Notes: generated from the letters alone by a model not told the origin. A stretch of DNA of 64,000 nucleotides from Papio anubis (GCF_008728515.1 NC_044990.1:10313156-10377155); one strand, 5' to 3'. Shown: positions 33,627-45,789, counted from the stretch's first letter. Translations and numbers: made by a program.

Positions 33627-34454
33627 TGAAACGGGAGAGTTCCCTTGACCCCTTCCGCAGGACTTGTGAAGGGGTTGACTCCTTTACTCGCGTGCAGCAC
33701 TCAGTCCCTTATGGAAGGGAGCACATTAGCACATGGGTATGGGAACCCAAGCGAATGAACACTGGAACTGACCGGTCGCTTCTCTCTGGCAGGAGCAGAT
33801 TCTGTGCGAGCCCGTGGCAGCATCCAAGTGTGTTACAACGCTCTTTTAATTCTGCTGTCTGGGAGGGGATGTCTGCAACCCCCCGGAGCCCCAGAGGGCA
33901 GGTGTTGCAGTCAGTGCTCTTTTATCATTTGCTGTCCATGGACAGCTAAGTATTAACCAGCTCAGTGAAGGGTGAGTGGGACAGCCTTTTATACCCTGCC
34001 CTCTTGGTACCCTAGTTCTTGTCTGGTATCAAGAAAGAATCAGGTCACAATAAATAATGGAAGGGTGGTGAATGTGGAGGACTTAATTGAGTGGTGGAAG
34101 TGGCTCTCAGCAGAAGGGGGAGCTGGAAAGTGGGTGGAGTGGGAAGATAATCTTCCCCTGGAGTCCAGCAGTCCCTAGCTGAACTCCTCTCCGACCATCA
34201 TCTCCAATGTCCAGCTGTTTCTTCTCCTCTCGATGTTCAGACACTTCTCTCTTCTGTGTGTATGACTGCTGAGTCTGGGGTCTGGGGTTCTTATGGGCAC
34301 AGGATAGGGGGTGAGGTGGGCCAAAAGGCAACATTTGGCCAAGAAAACAGAGATGGTTCTCACTTTGGGCCATGGGTCTAGGCTTAAGGGTGGAGCCCTC
34401 GTCAGGAACTCTGCCGTCTTCTACCCAGTATTTCCCTGCCTCCTGGCCTTATCA
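33627..34454 (-). mobile_element. Solo LTR, ERV1-type, antisense, with TSD
   Basis: An 828-bp block that reads as an LTR on the minus strand: the plus-strand left end TGAAACGGGAGAGTTCCC and right end GGCCTTATCA give TG...CA ends, flanked by ATGT at 33623-33626 and 34455-34458. Internal landmarks include ATTCACCACCCTTCC next to a decayed polyadenylation signal, and a TATA-like TATAAAA near 33990 on the minus strand. No internal retroviral genes flank it. I do not recognise the exact family name. Confidence 0.78.
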
Positions 34455-34480
34455 ATGTTGCCTCCTCGTCTTATCAATGT
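34437..34480. repeat. 22-bp tandem duplication across the LTR edge
   Basis: TGCCTCCTGGCCTTATCAATG (34437 on) is repeated at 34459-34480 with two mismatches in 22 positions. The unit contains the last bases of the LTR plus the ATGT target copy, so the duplication happened after the LTR inserted. Confidence 0.88.
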
Positions 34481-34520
34481 CATCTCTTCCTCAAGTTCCT
34501 AGTGTCACCCAGTACAAGTC

Positions 34521-34560
34521 AATGACTCAGTAGATTAATCAATGACTCAGTAGATTAATC
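34521..34560. repeat. Exact 20-bp tandem duplication with AP-1 motifs
   Basis: AATGACTCAGTAGATTAATC occurs twice without change (34521-34540, 34541-34560). Each copy carries TGACTCA, a consensus AP-1 site (34523-34529, 34543-34549). Identity of the copies implies a recent duplication. Confidence 0.95.
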
Positions 34561-35931
34561 AGCACCCTTTTCTCTCAAATTGTCAAAAGCTATTCAGAGT
34601 TATTGAAGACACTCAATTTGTTGCAGTTAGGGATGCAGAAACTGAGATGAATAAAAAGTGTTATCAGATTTTAACTTAAGACCCTAATTGTTAGATCTTT
34701 ATTTTCTTTAAGACTTTTGGAAAAGGAAATAAAAAAAAAATGTTAAGTACATATAGATGGCATGAAGAGGAGATGCAAAGGTCTTTGAGAATGAAGTGGG
34801 TTTTTTAAGTGTTAAAAAAATGATCGTTTTTAGTTTGAAGGCACTGAGTGCAAGGACAATTAAGCAAGTAAAAGTCTCACTTTTTGAACTCAGAAAGTGA
34901 TAGTTCATTGACTTAATGGATTTTCAACTTAGCAAAATTGCCTTTTAAAAAATAACTAATGCTGTCTTTCTCCTGAGAAAAGCTTTTTTTTCCACCTCAG
35001 TTTTTTCATAAGCCCAAAAGTATTTTTGCATCTGGGCAGGCCTTTCTATGTGGATTTTGGTGTGAATGTAGATAGTTCTTAAGTTTCTTTCTATACCCAA
35101 ATTGCTGCTCAGTATTTCTTTCATATAAATATCCTTTGAGTTGAACCACCAATTTTTACTTATAATATCTAATTTAGCTAAAGTAACTTCACAGACCCCT
35201 TAAAACTTGCTCTGTAAAAGTGGGAATACTGAAAATCACTAAGTCACCATGGGGCAAAGGGCATAGAATATGCTAGAAGTGACTCTTGCCTGGTTGTAAT
35301 TTTGGTTGGCCCTGACTTGCATTGCATGTCAACTGCAAGTGTTTTTTACCTACCTAGGAGGGTTTCGATGGGGAAGATCCCTGCAAGCTACAGGAAGTTC
35401 TTTGGACCAATGGTTAACCAACTGCCCTGGCACCTTCCCGGCAATGTCGTATTCTTGCCAAGAGGTGGCGAGCTTCCAGGGATCACTGGGGGACACAGAA
35501 GAAAATCTGGGAAAATTGAAGCAGAACCCCTGAGATGTGGTTGACCAGATATATGTGCTGGCATCCTGGCTCACGGGATGGGGAAAACAATAACCTGTAC
35601 CTGCCTACAAATTGTTTCAGATTTGAAGAAAGCACCATGATAGATGCCTTTACATGCTTTCTGAAAAAGAAATTCCTCAGCATTTCGCTGACATATCTAC
35701 AACACTGTTGGGAATGTTCATAATCCTAGTCATAGCCACAGAGAGACTGTAGATGTTTACATTCTGTTCCTGGTCAATCTGAGTGTTCCGGAAGGAAAGG
35801 AGATTATTTCTGAATGCATGTATTTCTACATTTCATATCTAGATATTAATTTATGCTGTGATCAAGCAAACCCTCTTTGGTTCTTATTAATGCCTTACAT
35901 TTATTTTGGGGCTTTTTCCTTGAGGAGATAT
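34561..35931. other. Non-coding stretch, no feature recognised
   Basis: AT-rich to 35200, then mixed composition. Overlapping 60-80 codon frames on both strands at 35300-35700 are unrelated to any family I know. Confidence 0.5.
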
Positions 35932-35944
35932 TGTTATAGTAAGT

Positions 35945-36633
35945 AGCTGGTCTGGCATGAGCAAGAAAGGAGAGAGCTCTCCCACCCCGCCCCAAGAATG
36001 TCAGGCGACATCAGGTGATGGTCTGGCTGTTGGTAATTGTCTCTCTAAAGTAATAGTTGGTCACAGTCAGTGCCAGGGAAAGGCAGTTTCCCTGTGATAG
36101 AAAAAAACCTGAAACTGGTGATCAGCAGTTTCCTGATAAGATCTCTGGAGTTGGGCAGCGGGCTCCAGCATGTGCATTAAGAGGCAAAATTACGGAGTTT
36201 AAGTGGTCTATGACATTCCATTGACATTTGACAGGTAAGGGAAGAATGCCTCAAGTGAGCATGCGTACACCTCCAGTAAACACACTGCGCTTGCCCACCT
36301 CCCAAGTGCCCGCAGGCCACTGCACGTGCAAACAGCCCACCGCCAAGGGAAGAATCAGGGGAGAAGGACTGCAAGACCGCAGAGGGGGGTCTTTTGACCA
36401 CAAGACAAAAGATCAAACCACACACTTGTCCTTCAAGTTGCCTGCTTGGCCCTCTTCCAAGTATACTTTCCTTCCTTTTTTTCCGGCTTGAAAGCTTTTA
36501 ATACACTTTCACACCTGCTCTAAAACTTGCCTCCATCTTTTCTTCTGCCTTATGCCCCTCAGTCGAATTCTTCCTTCTGAGGAGGCAAGAATTGAGACTG
36601 CTGCAAACCCATATGGATTTGCTGCTGGTAACA
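35945..36633 (+). mobile_element. LTR, ERV1-type, sense
   Basis: Landmarks of a gammaretroviral-type LTR: GGCATGAGCAAGAAAGGAGA near the left end, GTCAGGCGACATCAGGTGAT, CTCCAGTAAACACACTGCGC, a U3/R-like segment ending in a degenerate polyadenylation signal (AGCTTTTAATACAC), then CTGCTCTAAAACTTGCCTCC and a right end GCTGCTGGTAACA. Family name uncertain. The right end at 36633 is firmer than the left, which could begin up to about 15 bp earlier. No internal genes. Confidence 0.7.
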
Positions 36634-36818
36634 GCATAATTATTTTATTTGAAATGTTCACACCCTTTCATCGTATTACAGAAAACAGACATGCAGTATC
36701 CATGTAACTCTCCTCCCACTACCCACTTTAGTCTCATCGTTCAAAATAAGCAAATTACAGCCTTAAGTGGACATTACCATCAGTAAGAAAGGAAGTGGAG
36801 GGAAACGTGTTTACGTAA

Positions 36819-36992
36819 TGGGACAAGCACTGGACAGCAGCTAGGGAAAATGATATGACACCCTACTGCTGCTAGCCGGCAGTGTGATGTTGGAGGAAGG
36901 TACATTTGGGGTCATAATTTCCTTACCTACAAAATAAGAAAGGTAGGCCAGATGACATGGATGACCTCTTCAAGCTCGAATTCTAGGATTGG
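36819..36992 (+). mobile_element. MIR SINE, sense
   Basis: GACAAGCACTGGACAGCAGC, ATAATTTCCTTACCTACAAA, GATGACATGGATGACCTCTT and CGAATTCTAGGATTGGA follow the MIR pattern with its CTCTAA-type 3' variant. Confidence 0.72.
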
Positions 36993-39900
36993 AGCTCAGA
37001 GAGCAGCAGAAAATGGCTGAGACCCTTTTGGGGGACAGTCTCCCCTCACACTGGGGATTCTCTTATTTTTCTTCTCAGGGAAACAACGAGCATATTGTGA
37101 ATTGTAATAAAGAATATTCAGCAGGTCGGCACTTTGTCATCACTGTGAGTACAGCTTCCGAAAGGAAAGGGAGAGAGAAAGAGAAGAAAGAGACTAAAAC
37201 AAGGAAAAGAGTTTCATTAAAAAAAGATGAAATTTATGCCAAGTTCAAAAACTAAACTGTGCATCAAAATGTACACTCATAGTATATGGATAGGTTAAAA
37301 AAATGAGACATGACAAATAACTTTTAAGCAGGAAACAGTATTTACATATAATCCAAATCAATCCACACGTTGTTTATTTAAACGATTCTCCAATCCAGAG
37401 GGCTTGGGAATAAGAGTTTCTGGATGGCCTAGTTTACCCAGATACCTAAAGCTTAGTTAACCTCTTAAATTTTGTAATTTATTTTTAATGGGAAACTTTC
37501 TAAAGTGTACATTTCCTTGTCTTATGAGACACAGTAGATTAAATGGAACATTGGAGCATAATTAGCCCTGGGGAATATAAGTATCAAGCGCTCAGTTCAT
37601 AGTTAATAGACTCAGATGTAGATATAGATTGAATAGCTTGTGCTCCGAAGGCTCACAGACACAATTGTGCTCCTGAAATGTGTCTGTGTTTTTGTGATGG
37701 GTGCTTTGGAAATTCCCTGTTATCAATTTGCATCACAGTCATTTACCTGCTTCCCATAAAGAAAGTGTGGCCTGAGGCTACACCAGCTAAATGAATTCCC
37801 GAGGAGTTGAGCATAGCTGCCTCTGAGAACATTAGTGATCTAATTAAGGCAGCCTTTCTAATGATTGCTATTAGGTCCTTTTGCTTGTAAGCACTGTTTA
37901 GTACATGGTTGTTCAGGTCCTGGACCACAGGTTCCTAGTCCGCGTGGGCCACCCCTTCTCTCTCCAATGTCACATGTTATGCCTCTTTATAGTCACTTCC
38001 CCAGTGCTTTCTGCTCCCAGGTCTAACACTGCCCTCATCGAACAACCAATCAGGGTCCTCTTCCCTTCTGGTCAGCAAATTAACCAGCTGCCATGTGTTA
38101 GTATAATCTTCAGGTATTTGACTAAAACATTTGGCTTATTGGCCACTGAATATTGAAGAGTCTTGTTGCCAAAGAGGCAATTAAAATGATGAACAAAACC
38201 TATTTTTCCTATATCAGCCATTATTAAAGTTCTACACAAGTACTGTACTTGTTGGGTTATGATATAACTCTTCCCCTTCCCCAAATAGAAAAGGTTTTCC
38301 CTCTATCCAATGGGTTCTTGCTCCAGTTGTCAACCCAGGCCCCCAAGGTTCGAGGAGGTGGAGAGGGGTGGACGACAGGAGAAAGTGCTGTTGCTGCTCC
38401 TAACAGCGGAGCCTGGCACCCATGGGAAGAATAATAAACCCAAGTCACGCAGCTGATAAGAAGCAGATTTGGGATTATTTCGCTAACCTCTTGGGTATAA
38501 ATTTGCCTTAGCATAAGCTATGAGTCAAAACTAATGGAATCGTTACAATAACAACAGATTCAAGGCAGTAGCTATTAGAGTGCATGTTTTCCCTTGTTTC
38601 TTATTGTTTCCTCACAGTCAGGGAAGTATTTGGTTTTGCTGCCTGCATAAGCATGATATTGGAATTCTTTCAAATTTATTATTTAGTTTAAAGCTTTCTA
38701 TCAGTTACTATTTTTTTGTTTATGTGTACTTCAGCTCCATATAAATTAATTTCAAATTTATTATATCTTGCTACTTGCTTCTTTCAATTTTTACTTACGT
38801 ATTTACTTGGTCCAGGGCACTAATATAACAATCCATTTACATGTGTTTTATAGCATGACTGGCTTTTTAGGTACCAGCATTTTCAGAAAAGCAGATTGTT
38901 ATTTTCATTTATAGTATCATATAAAAGATGTAGGATTTTATCCATCAGTTAATTTGTTGCATTTTGTATTTATTGATATCAATATACTTCTTTCTATCCC
39001 TATGATTTTACACCTTTTGCCCAGAATGTTGGAATACTGCTGATTATGATTTTTATATTGGTTCTAATAAGTAATATACCTTATTTTTATGAGTAACATA
39101 GTATTTCTCCTATAAAACCACAATAAAATCACTTTCAATCCTTCAATTTGATGAAAAGTACTTAATTTTCCCCCAAAAGTTCTTCATAAAATCTAGAGGT
39201 ACCTTGTGCATAGCATGTGTTCTGTGTGTCCATAAACTATAAATAGATGCAGATGTTACTATCTTATGTAACATCTTTATTCCATTAAGGTTTGTTTAGC
39301 ATCTTCTGAGTAATGGCTGTGAGTCTCACTTCTACTTCACCAGCAGGGTGGTTCAGAGCTCCTCCTAGCACATCTTGAGAACTGATACTCAAATGAGCTC
39401 ACAAAATACATTTATGTGTGAGATTTTCCAGGCCGACAAAGGGTTCTCATATTTTATCATCAAACATCCACCATTGTTTTTTCTTAACCAGATAACTTTT
39501 ATAGTCATGATCCCCCTATAACCTTAGCATTTTAAGTAAGTCATCCACATGTGAACTATTACCCAATAGAGGAAGAAGAGGAAGAGGATCGTTCGCCCGA
39601 GACCATCTTTGTCACCATGTGATTTAGGTTCTTAAGTAGCCACAAGATGTGATGACCACTTGCATTTCATGATTTTTAAATTCTTATTTTAAATTCTCTT
39701 TCATTTAGCAAACTTCTGTGTTTCTTTAACTATTTTTTACTTCTGGTTCAAACTCAGGCACGCTCAGGAAAGGAAAAGAGTGGTTTGTTTTTGTGATGGT
39801 AGCATAACACGGTATAGAAATGTCTCATTTATTTATAACTTGAGATTTATACCACCATCTAATTCCAAAAGGAATTTGAAGTGGTACATAGAGATGTTGA

Positions 39901-40162
39901 CTTTGCTCTTATCTGAGCGCCTTAAAATGTAATTCATGCTGGTGGTTGTGTCCCATATATCAGCCCCTTGTTGGCATTTGGTGATTAATGTCTGTGAATG
40001 GAACAAAACTCATCCTGAAGGTATAAAACATCCTCTCATCTGTGAGGTCTTGGCAAGCACTGAGAAAACTGCAAGAAGAAATCATTTGAAATTGCGCACT
40101 AGGCCCAAAAGAGTTGAATGGCTATTTTAATTTTAAAGAGGAACTTCGAAGGATAAAATAAC
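36993..40162. other. Long non-coding stretch of about 3.2 kb
   Basis: Largely AT-rich and unique-looking, especially 38500-39950. No frame above 90 codons and no repeat that I can name confidently; parts of 38680-39130 may be a very old L1. No RNA gene was recognised. Confidence 0.5.
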
Positions 40163-40457
40163 TTTTTTTTTTTGAGACAGAGTTTCACTCTTGTTGCCCA
40201 GGCTGGAGTGTAGTGGCATGATCTCAGCTCATTACAACCTTTGCTTCCCGGGTTCAAGAGATTCTTCTGCCTCAGCCTCCTGAGTAGCTGGGATTATGGA
40301 CGCCTGCCACCACGCCCGGCTAATTTTTTGTATTTTTAGTAGAGATGGGGTTTCATCATGTTGGCCAAGCTGGTCTTGAACTTCTGACCTCAGGTGATCC
40401 ACTCACTTCAGCCTCCCAAAGTGCAGGGATTACAGATATGAGCCACCGTGCCCGGCC
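40163..40457 (-). mobile_element. Alu element, full length, antisense
   Basis: Short T tail, both monomers, ending GTGCCCGGCC. Imperfect target duplication AAAATAACTTTTT (40155-40167) and AAAATCACTTTTT (40461-40473). Mutations such as GGATTATGGACGCC suggest an AluS or older copy. Confidence 0.96.
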
Positions 40458-41539
40458 GAAAAAATCACTTTTTAAAAGGCATCTCTACTAGAAAATGGCT
40501 AATGCACCCCCTTCCCCCACCCTTTGTACTCCCTGTGTATGCAACATCCAATCATTGGTGCCTCTCTGGGTTCCTGTCCTGTTGCCTCACTCCTGCATGA
40601 CCTGGTCACGCATCACATTTTCATATTTTTCTTTGCACAATGTCACATGGAAAAACTCTGACAAAATAAGTTAAACAAGTTTAACATTGGTAAACAATGC
40701 AACTTTTGTTTTAATCTCTCTTTCTGACTTGGTTTCTCACATCATCAGGAAGTAAAATAAGCAAGAAGTGGGGAGGATGAGGATGGAGGAGGAAGGAACA
40801 GCCGAAGCAGATATTTTTGTTTGGTGTTGCATTAGGTGAGTAACTGACCACACATTTAATTGGCTGGCAGATGGCTTGATGGCTGTTTTTCAACCCAATT
40901 GACTGGATGTTTGGGCTCAGCAATTTCCCTTGGCAAAATCGTGAAGTAATTTTGAAGCTGTATTCACTGCTCATTAAGTTTCCTTTCTGTGCTGCCCTCC
41001 CTCATACCTTTGTGTTTTCCTCCAGGTACCTTTCTGGGAGCACAGCCTGCCTCTGGAGGATCCAGGGTGGGACACACAGAAGGGAGTGTTCTGGAAACAA
41101 AAGGAAGACCAGGTCATGCAGAGGTGCAAGATCAGAGGCTCCCCTCTGCAGAGGCTGGGGAGTCACAGCCTTCATCACTTGGGTGGGGACCGACAAGCAG
41201 TGGACGCTGTGGACCCGGCTCTTGCCTTCCTTATTTGCACCTTCGAGGGGATCCAAATCTGAACCACTTATGCTTATTAAAAAGTCATTTTCCTTGCCTC
41301 TACTGTGGACCAACTAAATTCCTAATCTCTCTGGGTAGGACCCAAAAATCTGAATTTTAAATAACCACCTACGGTGATTTGGGTGGACATGAAATTTGAT
41401 CCCTAGTGGACTGTCTCCCATCTAGATGATCTCCTACGACTCAGCTCTAACCTTCTATAATTCTGAGGCCAATTGAGTTTGTCTCATTTTGTTCTCCATA
41501 AGGAGAAGCCCTGGGCCACAGATGTCCAGCAGGAACTCT
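40458..41539. other. Non-coding stretch, no feature recognised
   Basis: 41000-41260 is GC-richer and open on both strands (up to 136 codons), but the translations are unrelated to known proteins and mutually exclusive. Confidence 0.5.
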
Positions 41540-41586
41540 CCTTATCCTCATCAGCCTTATCCTCATCAGAACCTTATCCTCATCAG
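41540..41586. repeat. 15- to 17-bp minisatellite, three units
   Basis: CCTTATCCTCATCAG at 41540-41554, 41555-41569 and, preceded by AA, to 41586. The last two core copies are identical. Confidence 0.93.
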
Positions 41587-42177
41587 CCTTCAAATCTGCA
41601 AACATCTTCCGCAGCACGTCATGCCTTGGCAGGCACTGTGTGCAGGTGGGGATGGGTCATGTCGCCCTCGCTGTGGAGCTGGGAACAAAACAGTGAGACT
41701 CCACTGGGGGCTGGTCCAAATGCAGCCTCGTGACGAACTCCTGCTCATGGGCATGAGGGCACCAAAGACACTTAGGAGGGGCAGAAGGAGGCACCCTGCT
41801 GATGGGCCCACTGGCAAATTCCATGGCAAGGAGAGTGGCAGCATTAGACAGAGGCAGCAAGATGGAAAATCAGGTCAGGCCAGAGAGAGAACACTCTGGA
41901 TGACATCACGGTTGCCAGGAAGCCGGGGAAAGAAGCCTGCTTGACCAGACCACACCGAGAGTCTAAAAGGGTCAGAGGCAGGGTCAGCCGATCCCAGAGG
42001 GAGTGCAGATACTCTCAGAATGATCTCTGATGCCAGGCTTCTGGGGTGCTCTGGGGATGCAAGAATAACCTGCCACCCTGAGAAACTCATTGACGCAAAG
42101 TTCTGGAAACACAGCCAGCTCTCTGAGAGGAGCCAGGTCCTTTTATGAAGATCCTTCTTTCCCCCATGGCTCACTAA
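41587..42177. other. Non-coding stretch, no feature recognised
   Basis: GC-richer DNA with a 151-codon plus frame starting at 41489 that runs through the minisatellite to 41944. Translation is Arg/Gly/Gln-rich with no recognisable domain, and an opposite frame is open too. Confidence 0.5.
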
Positions 42178-42260
42178 AAACAAAATCTAACTTCATCTCC
42201 CTGGGCCTCAGTTTTCTCATCCGTAAGATGTAGGTGTAGATAATCCCCACAGTATCCTCC
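42178..42260 (+). mobile_element. Short MIR fragment, sense
   Basis: CTGGGCCTCAGTTTTCTCATC, then CGTAAGATGTAGGTGTAG, is the central MIR segment. Only this part is recognisable. Confidence 0.6.
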
Positions 42261-43439
42261 AGTCTTATGTTTCTCTGGAAACTAAGCAAAATAAATAACA
42301 CAGGAAAATATAAAAAGACACTGTTAAGCAAGACAGAGTGAAGGTAGAATTTTCTGGCGAGGTACAAGCCTGTAAAGGACAGCAGGAAGCCTTGACCACA
42401 GAGGTAGTGAGCAGCAGCAGCAGGTCACATGTGGAGCGGGGACGGCAGGGGTGACTCCAGGTCCAACGTACACACTTTGGATTTGGCCCCATGGAGAAGC
42501 CAGGAGGAGGTGAGGGCTCACCGCTCACTGTGAGACTGGACAAGGTCAAGGTACAGGCAAAACTATTCAAGGCAATCACTGCTCAGAGGATCCTCCAAAT
42601 AAAATGGCTCATCCACCTCAATCTGCTTTCATGGCTCCATTGTTACTTATGTAGCTTTTTTTTTTTTTTTTTTTTTTAAATGCCTATGCATTGAAAGTCT
42701 TCAGGGAATATTCACTTTGCTCAAATCCTCAGTGACGATGAGCATCAAGTTTTCAAATGTCAAGCATACTCTCCATAGCATTTTTTTAAAAGACTAAATA
42801 AATTGAAAGAAAATCCAATGTACATGTTCCATTCTGCAACCCCAAGTCTCCTAGTGCCCCTCAGTTCCTCAGCGTGCCTCCTGTGTCTGAGTGGAGAGCA
42901 TCTTTAAGAGGAACTGTCACAGGGATGATGCACCATCCCTAGCTAGGAGCCCTCCCAGTCAGGAGGGGGATGGCTCCTTTAGCAGAGGCAACAGCTTGAG
43001 AGGGTCCCAGATGAGTGCCATTTTCAATGCACCATATTTCCCATGTACCTAGAGACTCTGTCAGGAATGGGGTCACCTCACAGAGTCACACACACAAGCC
43101 TTCTTTCGGAGCTTGGAATGCAGACAACACAGCAGCACCAGCTCTCTCTTCAGCCAAGGTAATAGAAACCTCTATTAAATCTCACACTGATTCCTCTGCA
43201 GCTCCTGGCAATAGACATGAAAGAGCCTTCATTGAAAGATTTGTTCTTATCCATCTTGGGATTGAAGAGACATCTAGGTGGGGCCCCTCATACCCTAGGC
43301 TCCTATTGGAACACAGGAGTGACTTGCTCAGGGTGGCAGCCCCCATCCCAGAGGCTCTGCTCCTGTCTCCTGCCTCTGATCCCTAAAATGGATGTGAAAA
43401 CAGTGAAATGGGAAAGTCACTTCCAACCAGTTTGAAACT
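42261..43439. other. Non-coding stretch with a poly(T) run
   Basis: A 22-base T run at about 42656-42677 is not followed by Alu or L1 sequence, so it is probably a simple repeat. No gene-like structure; a 123-codon plus frame (43015-43386) has no recognisable similarity. Confidence 0.5.
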
Positions 43440-43736
43440 TTTTTTTTTTTTTTTTAAGATGGAGTCTCGCTCTGTCCCCCAGGCTGGAGTGCGGTGGCGC
43501 GATCTCGGCTCACTGCAAGCTCCGCCTCCCGGGTTCCCGCCATTTTCCTGCCTCAGCCTCCCGAGTAGCTGGGTCTACAGGCGCCCGCCACCACGCCCAG
43601 TTAATTTTTTGTATTTTTAGTAGAGACGGGGTTTCGCCATGTTCGCCAAGATGGTCTCGATCTCCTGACCTTGTGATCCGCCCGCCTCGGCCTCCCAAAG
43701 TGCTGGAATTACAGGCGTGAGCCACCGCGCTCGGCC
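43440..43736 (-). mobile_element. AluY-like element, full length, antisense
   Basis: T tail, then GATGGAGTCTCGCTCTGTCC, GCAAGCTCCGCCTCCCGGGT and GAGCCACCGCGCTCGGCC; most CpGs are intact, so it is young. TTTGAAACT (43431-43439) and TTTAAAACT (43740-43748) form a probable target duplication with one mismatch. Confidence 0.97.
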
Positions 43737-43748
43737 TGCTTTAAAACT

Positions 43749-44997
43749 CTTGTAGCAAAGAGGGACTCACTTGTACTTTTACAGCAACTGAATAGCCAAT
43801 ACTTAATGCACAGAACGCAGGACACATTTATTCTTTAATTTTCTGGATCAAAGACGGTTGCTGAACGAAGGTTGTGGAAGCTCAAGCAGCCCCAAAGCGC
43901 CCCGTGGCTTGTAGTAGACTGTTTTTGGAAGAAAAAAGCAAGACCTGTTTGGTATTTTCTTCCTGATGTGAACTGAAAAGCAAGCTTGATTCTCTTAAAT
44001 ACCGGCCACATCATTCACCTTTCTTCAACTCTGTACTAATTTATTGAGTGTACTTTAATTTTTATTATTACATCTTTCATTTCCGCATTTATAGTAGGTT
44101 CTTTTTCGGTGCTACTTGTACTTGTTTCATTTCTCCTTGTTTGTATTTTATGCAGTCTTTTTCTTGTTAAAACATGTTATGCCTCATTTATCTTTTTGAA
44201 TACATTTAGCCTACATATTTGAAGGTTTTGCCAAAAAAATTCTATAAAATGAAGTCTGGAGTAAATTCATAGTTTGATGGTTGATTTTGTTGGCTGTCTC
44301 TTTTAGTATTAGATTGCATAATGCATCTCTCTCTCAGACTAGCAGATTTGCAACTGCTTCCTCCTGGTCCTCTGAGCCTCTGGGATTAAGAGGATTCAGA
44401 ACACTGTCCCTAGCTGTTGTTTCAGATGATAGTTTCAGATGCCTGTTCCACTGTGATGTTGGAGATGGTAGATCCTCTCACTCAGCCAGCTGGCAACGAG
44501 GTTTACTGTCACATTCTAATGCAACTAGGAGCTGCTCTCCAAAACCATCTCTCCAGGGGACATGTGCTGTGTTAGTTTTTCCTTCTTTAGTCTCTTTTTG
44601 TGATTAGGGAGAGCCCCTCCTCAGCTCCTGCCTTCAAACTGCGAGCCTTGTCCTTGCCCTGTGTTTGACGGAGAACTCCTAGTCCCCATTACCCAACAGA
44701 ACATTATCTCTTGGTAGCCACCGCCTGCTTCCACACTCGGGGCCTACTGGGATCCTGGTCTCAGCCACCTCACCATTTTGCATCTCTATTCCATTTCTGG
44801 TGCAGGAAGACATTTGTTTTGTTGATTCTGGCTAAAGTTTTTTTGTTCCCTTTTGAACTGTGTTCCTGTCATCACCATATTTCACTTATTACTATATGTG
44901 TGACCTCAAAGGGTGAACACTTGGATATAACTCCAAAAATGTGGTTCTGTTTCTGCAGAATTTAATTTTTAACTTATGCAGAATTCTGCTGTGGTTT
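43749..44997. other. Non-coding stretch, possible very old LINE debris
   Basis: 44030-44290 is T-rich in a way reminiscent of antisense L1M ORF1-region sequence, but too diverged to call. No gene recognised. Confidence 0.4.
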
Positions 44998-45115
44998 CAT
45001 ACATTTCACAAACATTTGTCAGTTCCTCGTGTATGCAGGTCATTGTTCTAAGTTATAGTGGAGCAGCGGGGAGAGGTGGTATGAAGCTTTTCGACTTTCA
45101 GATGCTTTCAATTTT
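44998..45115 (-). mobile_element. LINE-2 3' end fragment, antisense
   Basis: CATTTCACAAACATTTGTCAG, TATGCAGGTCATTGTTCTAA and AGTTATAGTGGAGCAGC resemble the reverse complement of the L2 3' end. Confidence 0.5.
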
Positions 45116-45174
45116 ATCAAGGATTAACTGTCACTCTCAAAGAACTATAATGCAGGCCCAAATCAGAAGGCGTG

Positions 45175-45335
45175 GTCTGACTGTAACCAAGCAACTTGAA
45201 CTTTCCCGTCTGTTTCTCCATCTGCAAAATGGCAACCGTAACATCTACTACTTTGGGTCGTTTTGAGGATTAAACAATATAATAGAAATAAAACACTTAG
45301 AATCCGGCACAAAGAGAGTACTCAATGATATTAAC
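45175..45335 (+). mobile_element. MIR SINE, sense
   Basis: TGTTTCTCCATCTGCAAAAT, GTTTTGAGGATTAAACAATA, TAGAATCCGGCACAAAGAGA and TACTCAATGATATTAACT match MIR order. Confidence 0.82.
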
Positions 45336-45379
45336 TATGCTTATCTTGGTAGACACTGTCTCAACTTTAAGCATCATGA

Positions 45380-45449
45380 CATATATATGCATACATATAT
45401 ACACACATATGATATATGTATATGTGTGTGTATATATATATAGAGAGAG
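45380..45449. repeat. Imperfect TA/CA/TG/GA compound microsatellite
   Basis: Mixed ATATAC, ACACAC, GTGTGT, TATATA and GAGAGA runs. The CA-type half and the TG-type half are mutually complementary, so the tract is partly self-complementary. Confidence 0.93.
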
Positions 45450-45477
45450 TAGTTTCTTAGAAACAAAATATTTTAAG

Positions 45478-45778
45478 TTTTTTGTTTGTTTGTTTTGAGA
45501 TGGTGTTTCGCTCTTGTTGGCCAGGCTGGAGTACAATGGCATGATATCGACTCACTGCAACCTCTGCCTCATGGGTTCAAGCGATTCTCCTGCCTCAGCC
45601 TCCTGAGTAGCTGGGATTACAGGTGCATGCCAACACGCCCAGCTTATTTTTGTATTTTTAGTAGAGATGAGGTTTCACCATGTTTGGCCAGGCTGGTCTC
45701 GAACTCCTGACCTCAGGTGATCCGCCTGCCTTGGCCTCCCAAAGTGCTAGGATTACAGGCAGGAGCCATCACTGCCGG
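45478..45778 (-). mobile_element. Alu element, full length, antisense
   Basis: Tail of TTTG repeats, then GAGATGGTGTTTCGCTCTTG and both monomers to CATCACTGCCGG. AAAATATTTTA before and AAAATATATTTTTA after may be remnants of the target duplication. AluS-like. Confidence 0.95.
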
Positions 45779-45789
45779 AAAAAAAAAAA

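Noticed and set aside
33888..33901. GCCCCAGAGGGCAG as a CTCF core
   Set aside because: Only 12 of 14 positions fit, including a mismatch at the important CCA start; too weak beside the two perfect matches.
41489..41944. 151-codon plus frame as a gene
   Set aside because: Runs through a minisatellite, has an equally open antisense frame, and shows no known similarity.
42656..42677. Poly(T) as the tail of an antisense retroposon
   Set aside because: No Alu, L1 or processed-pseudogene sequence follows it, so it is kept as a simple T run.
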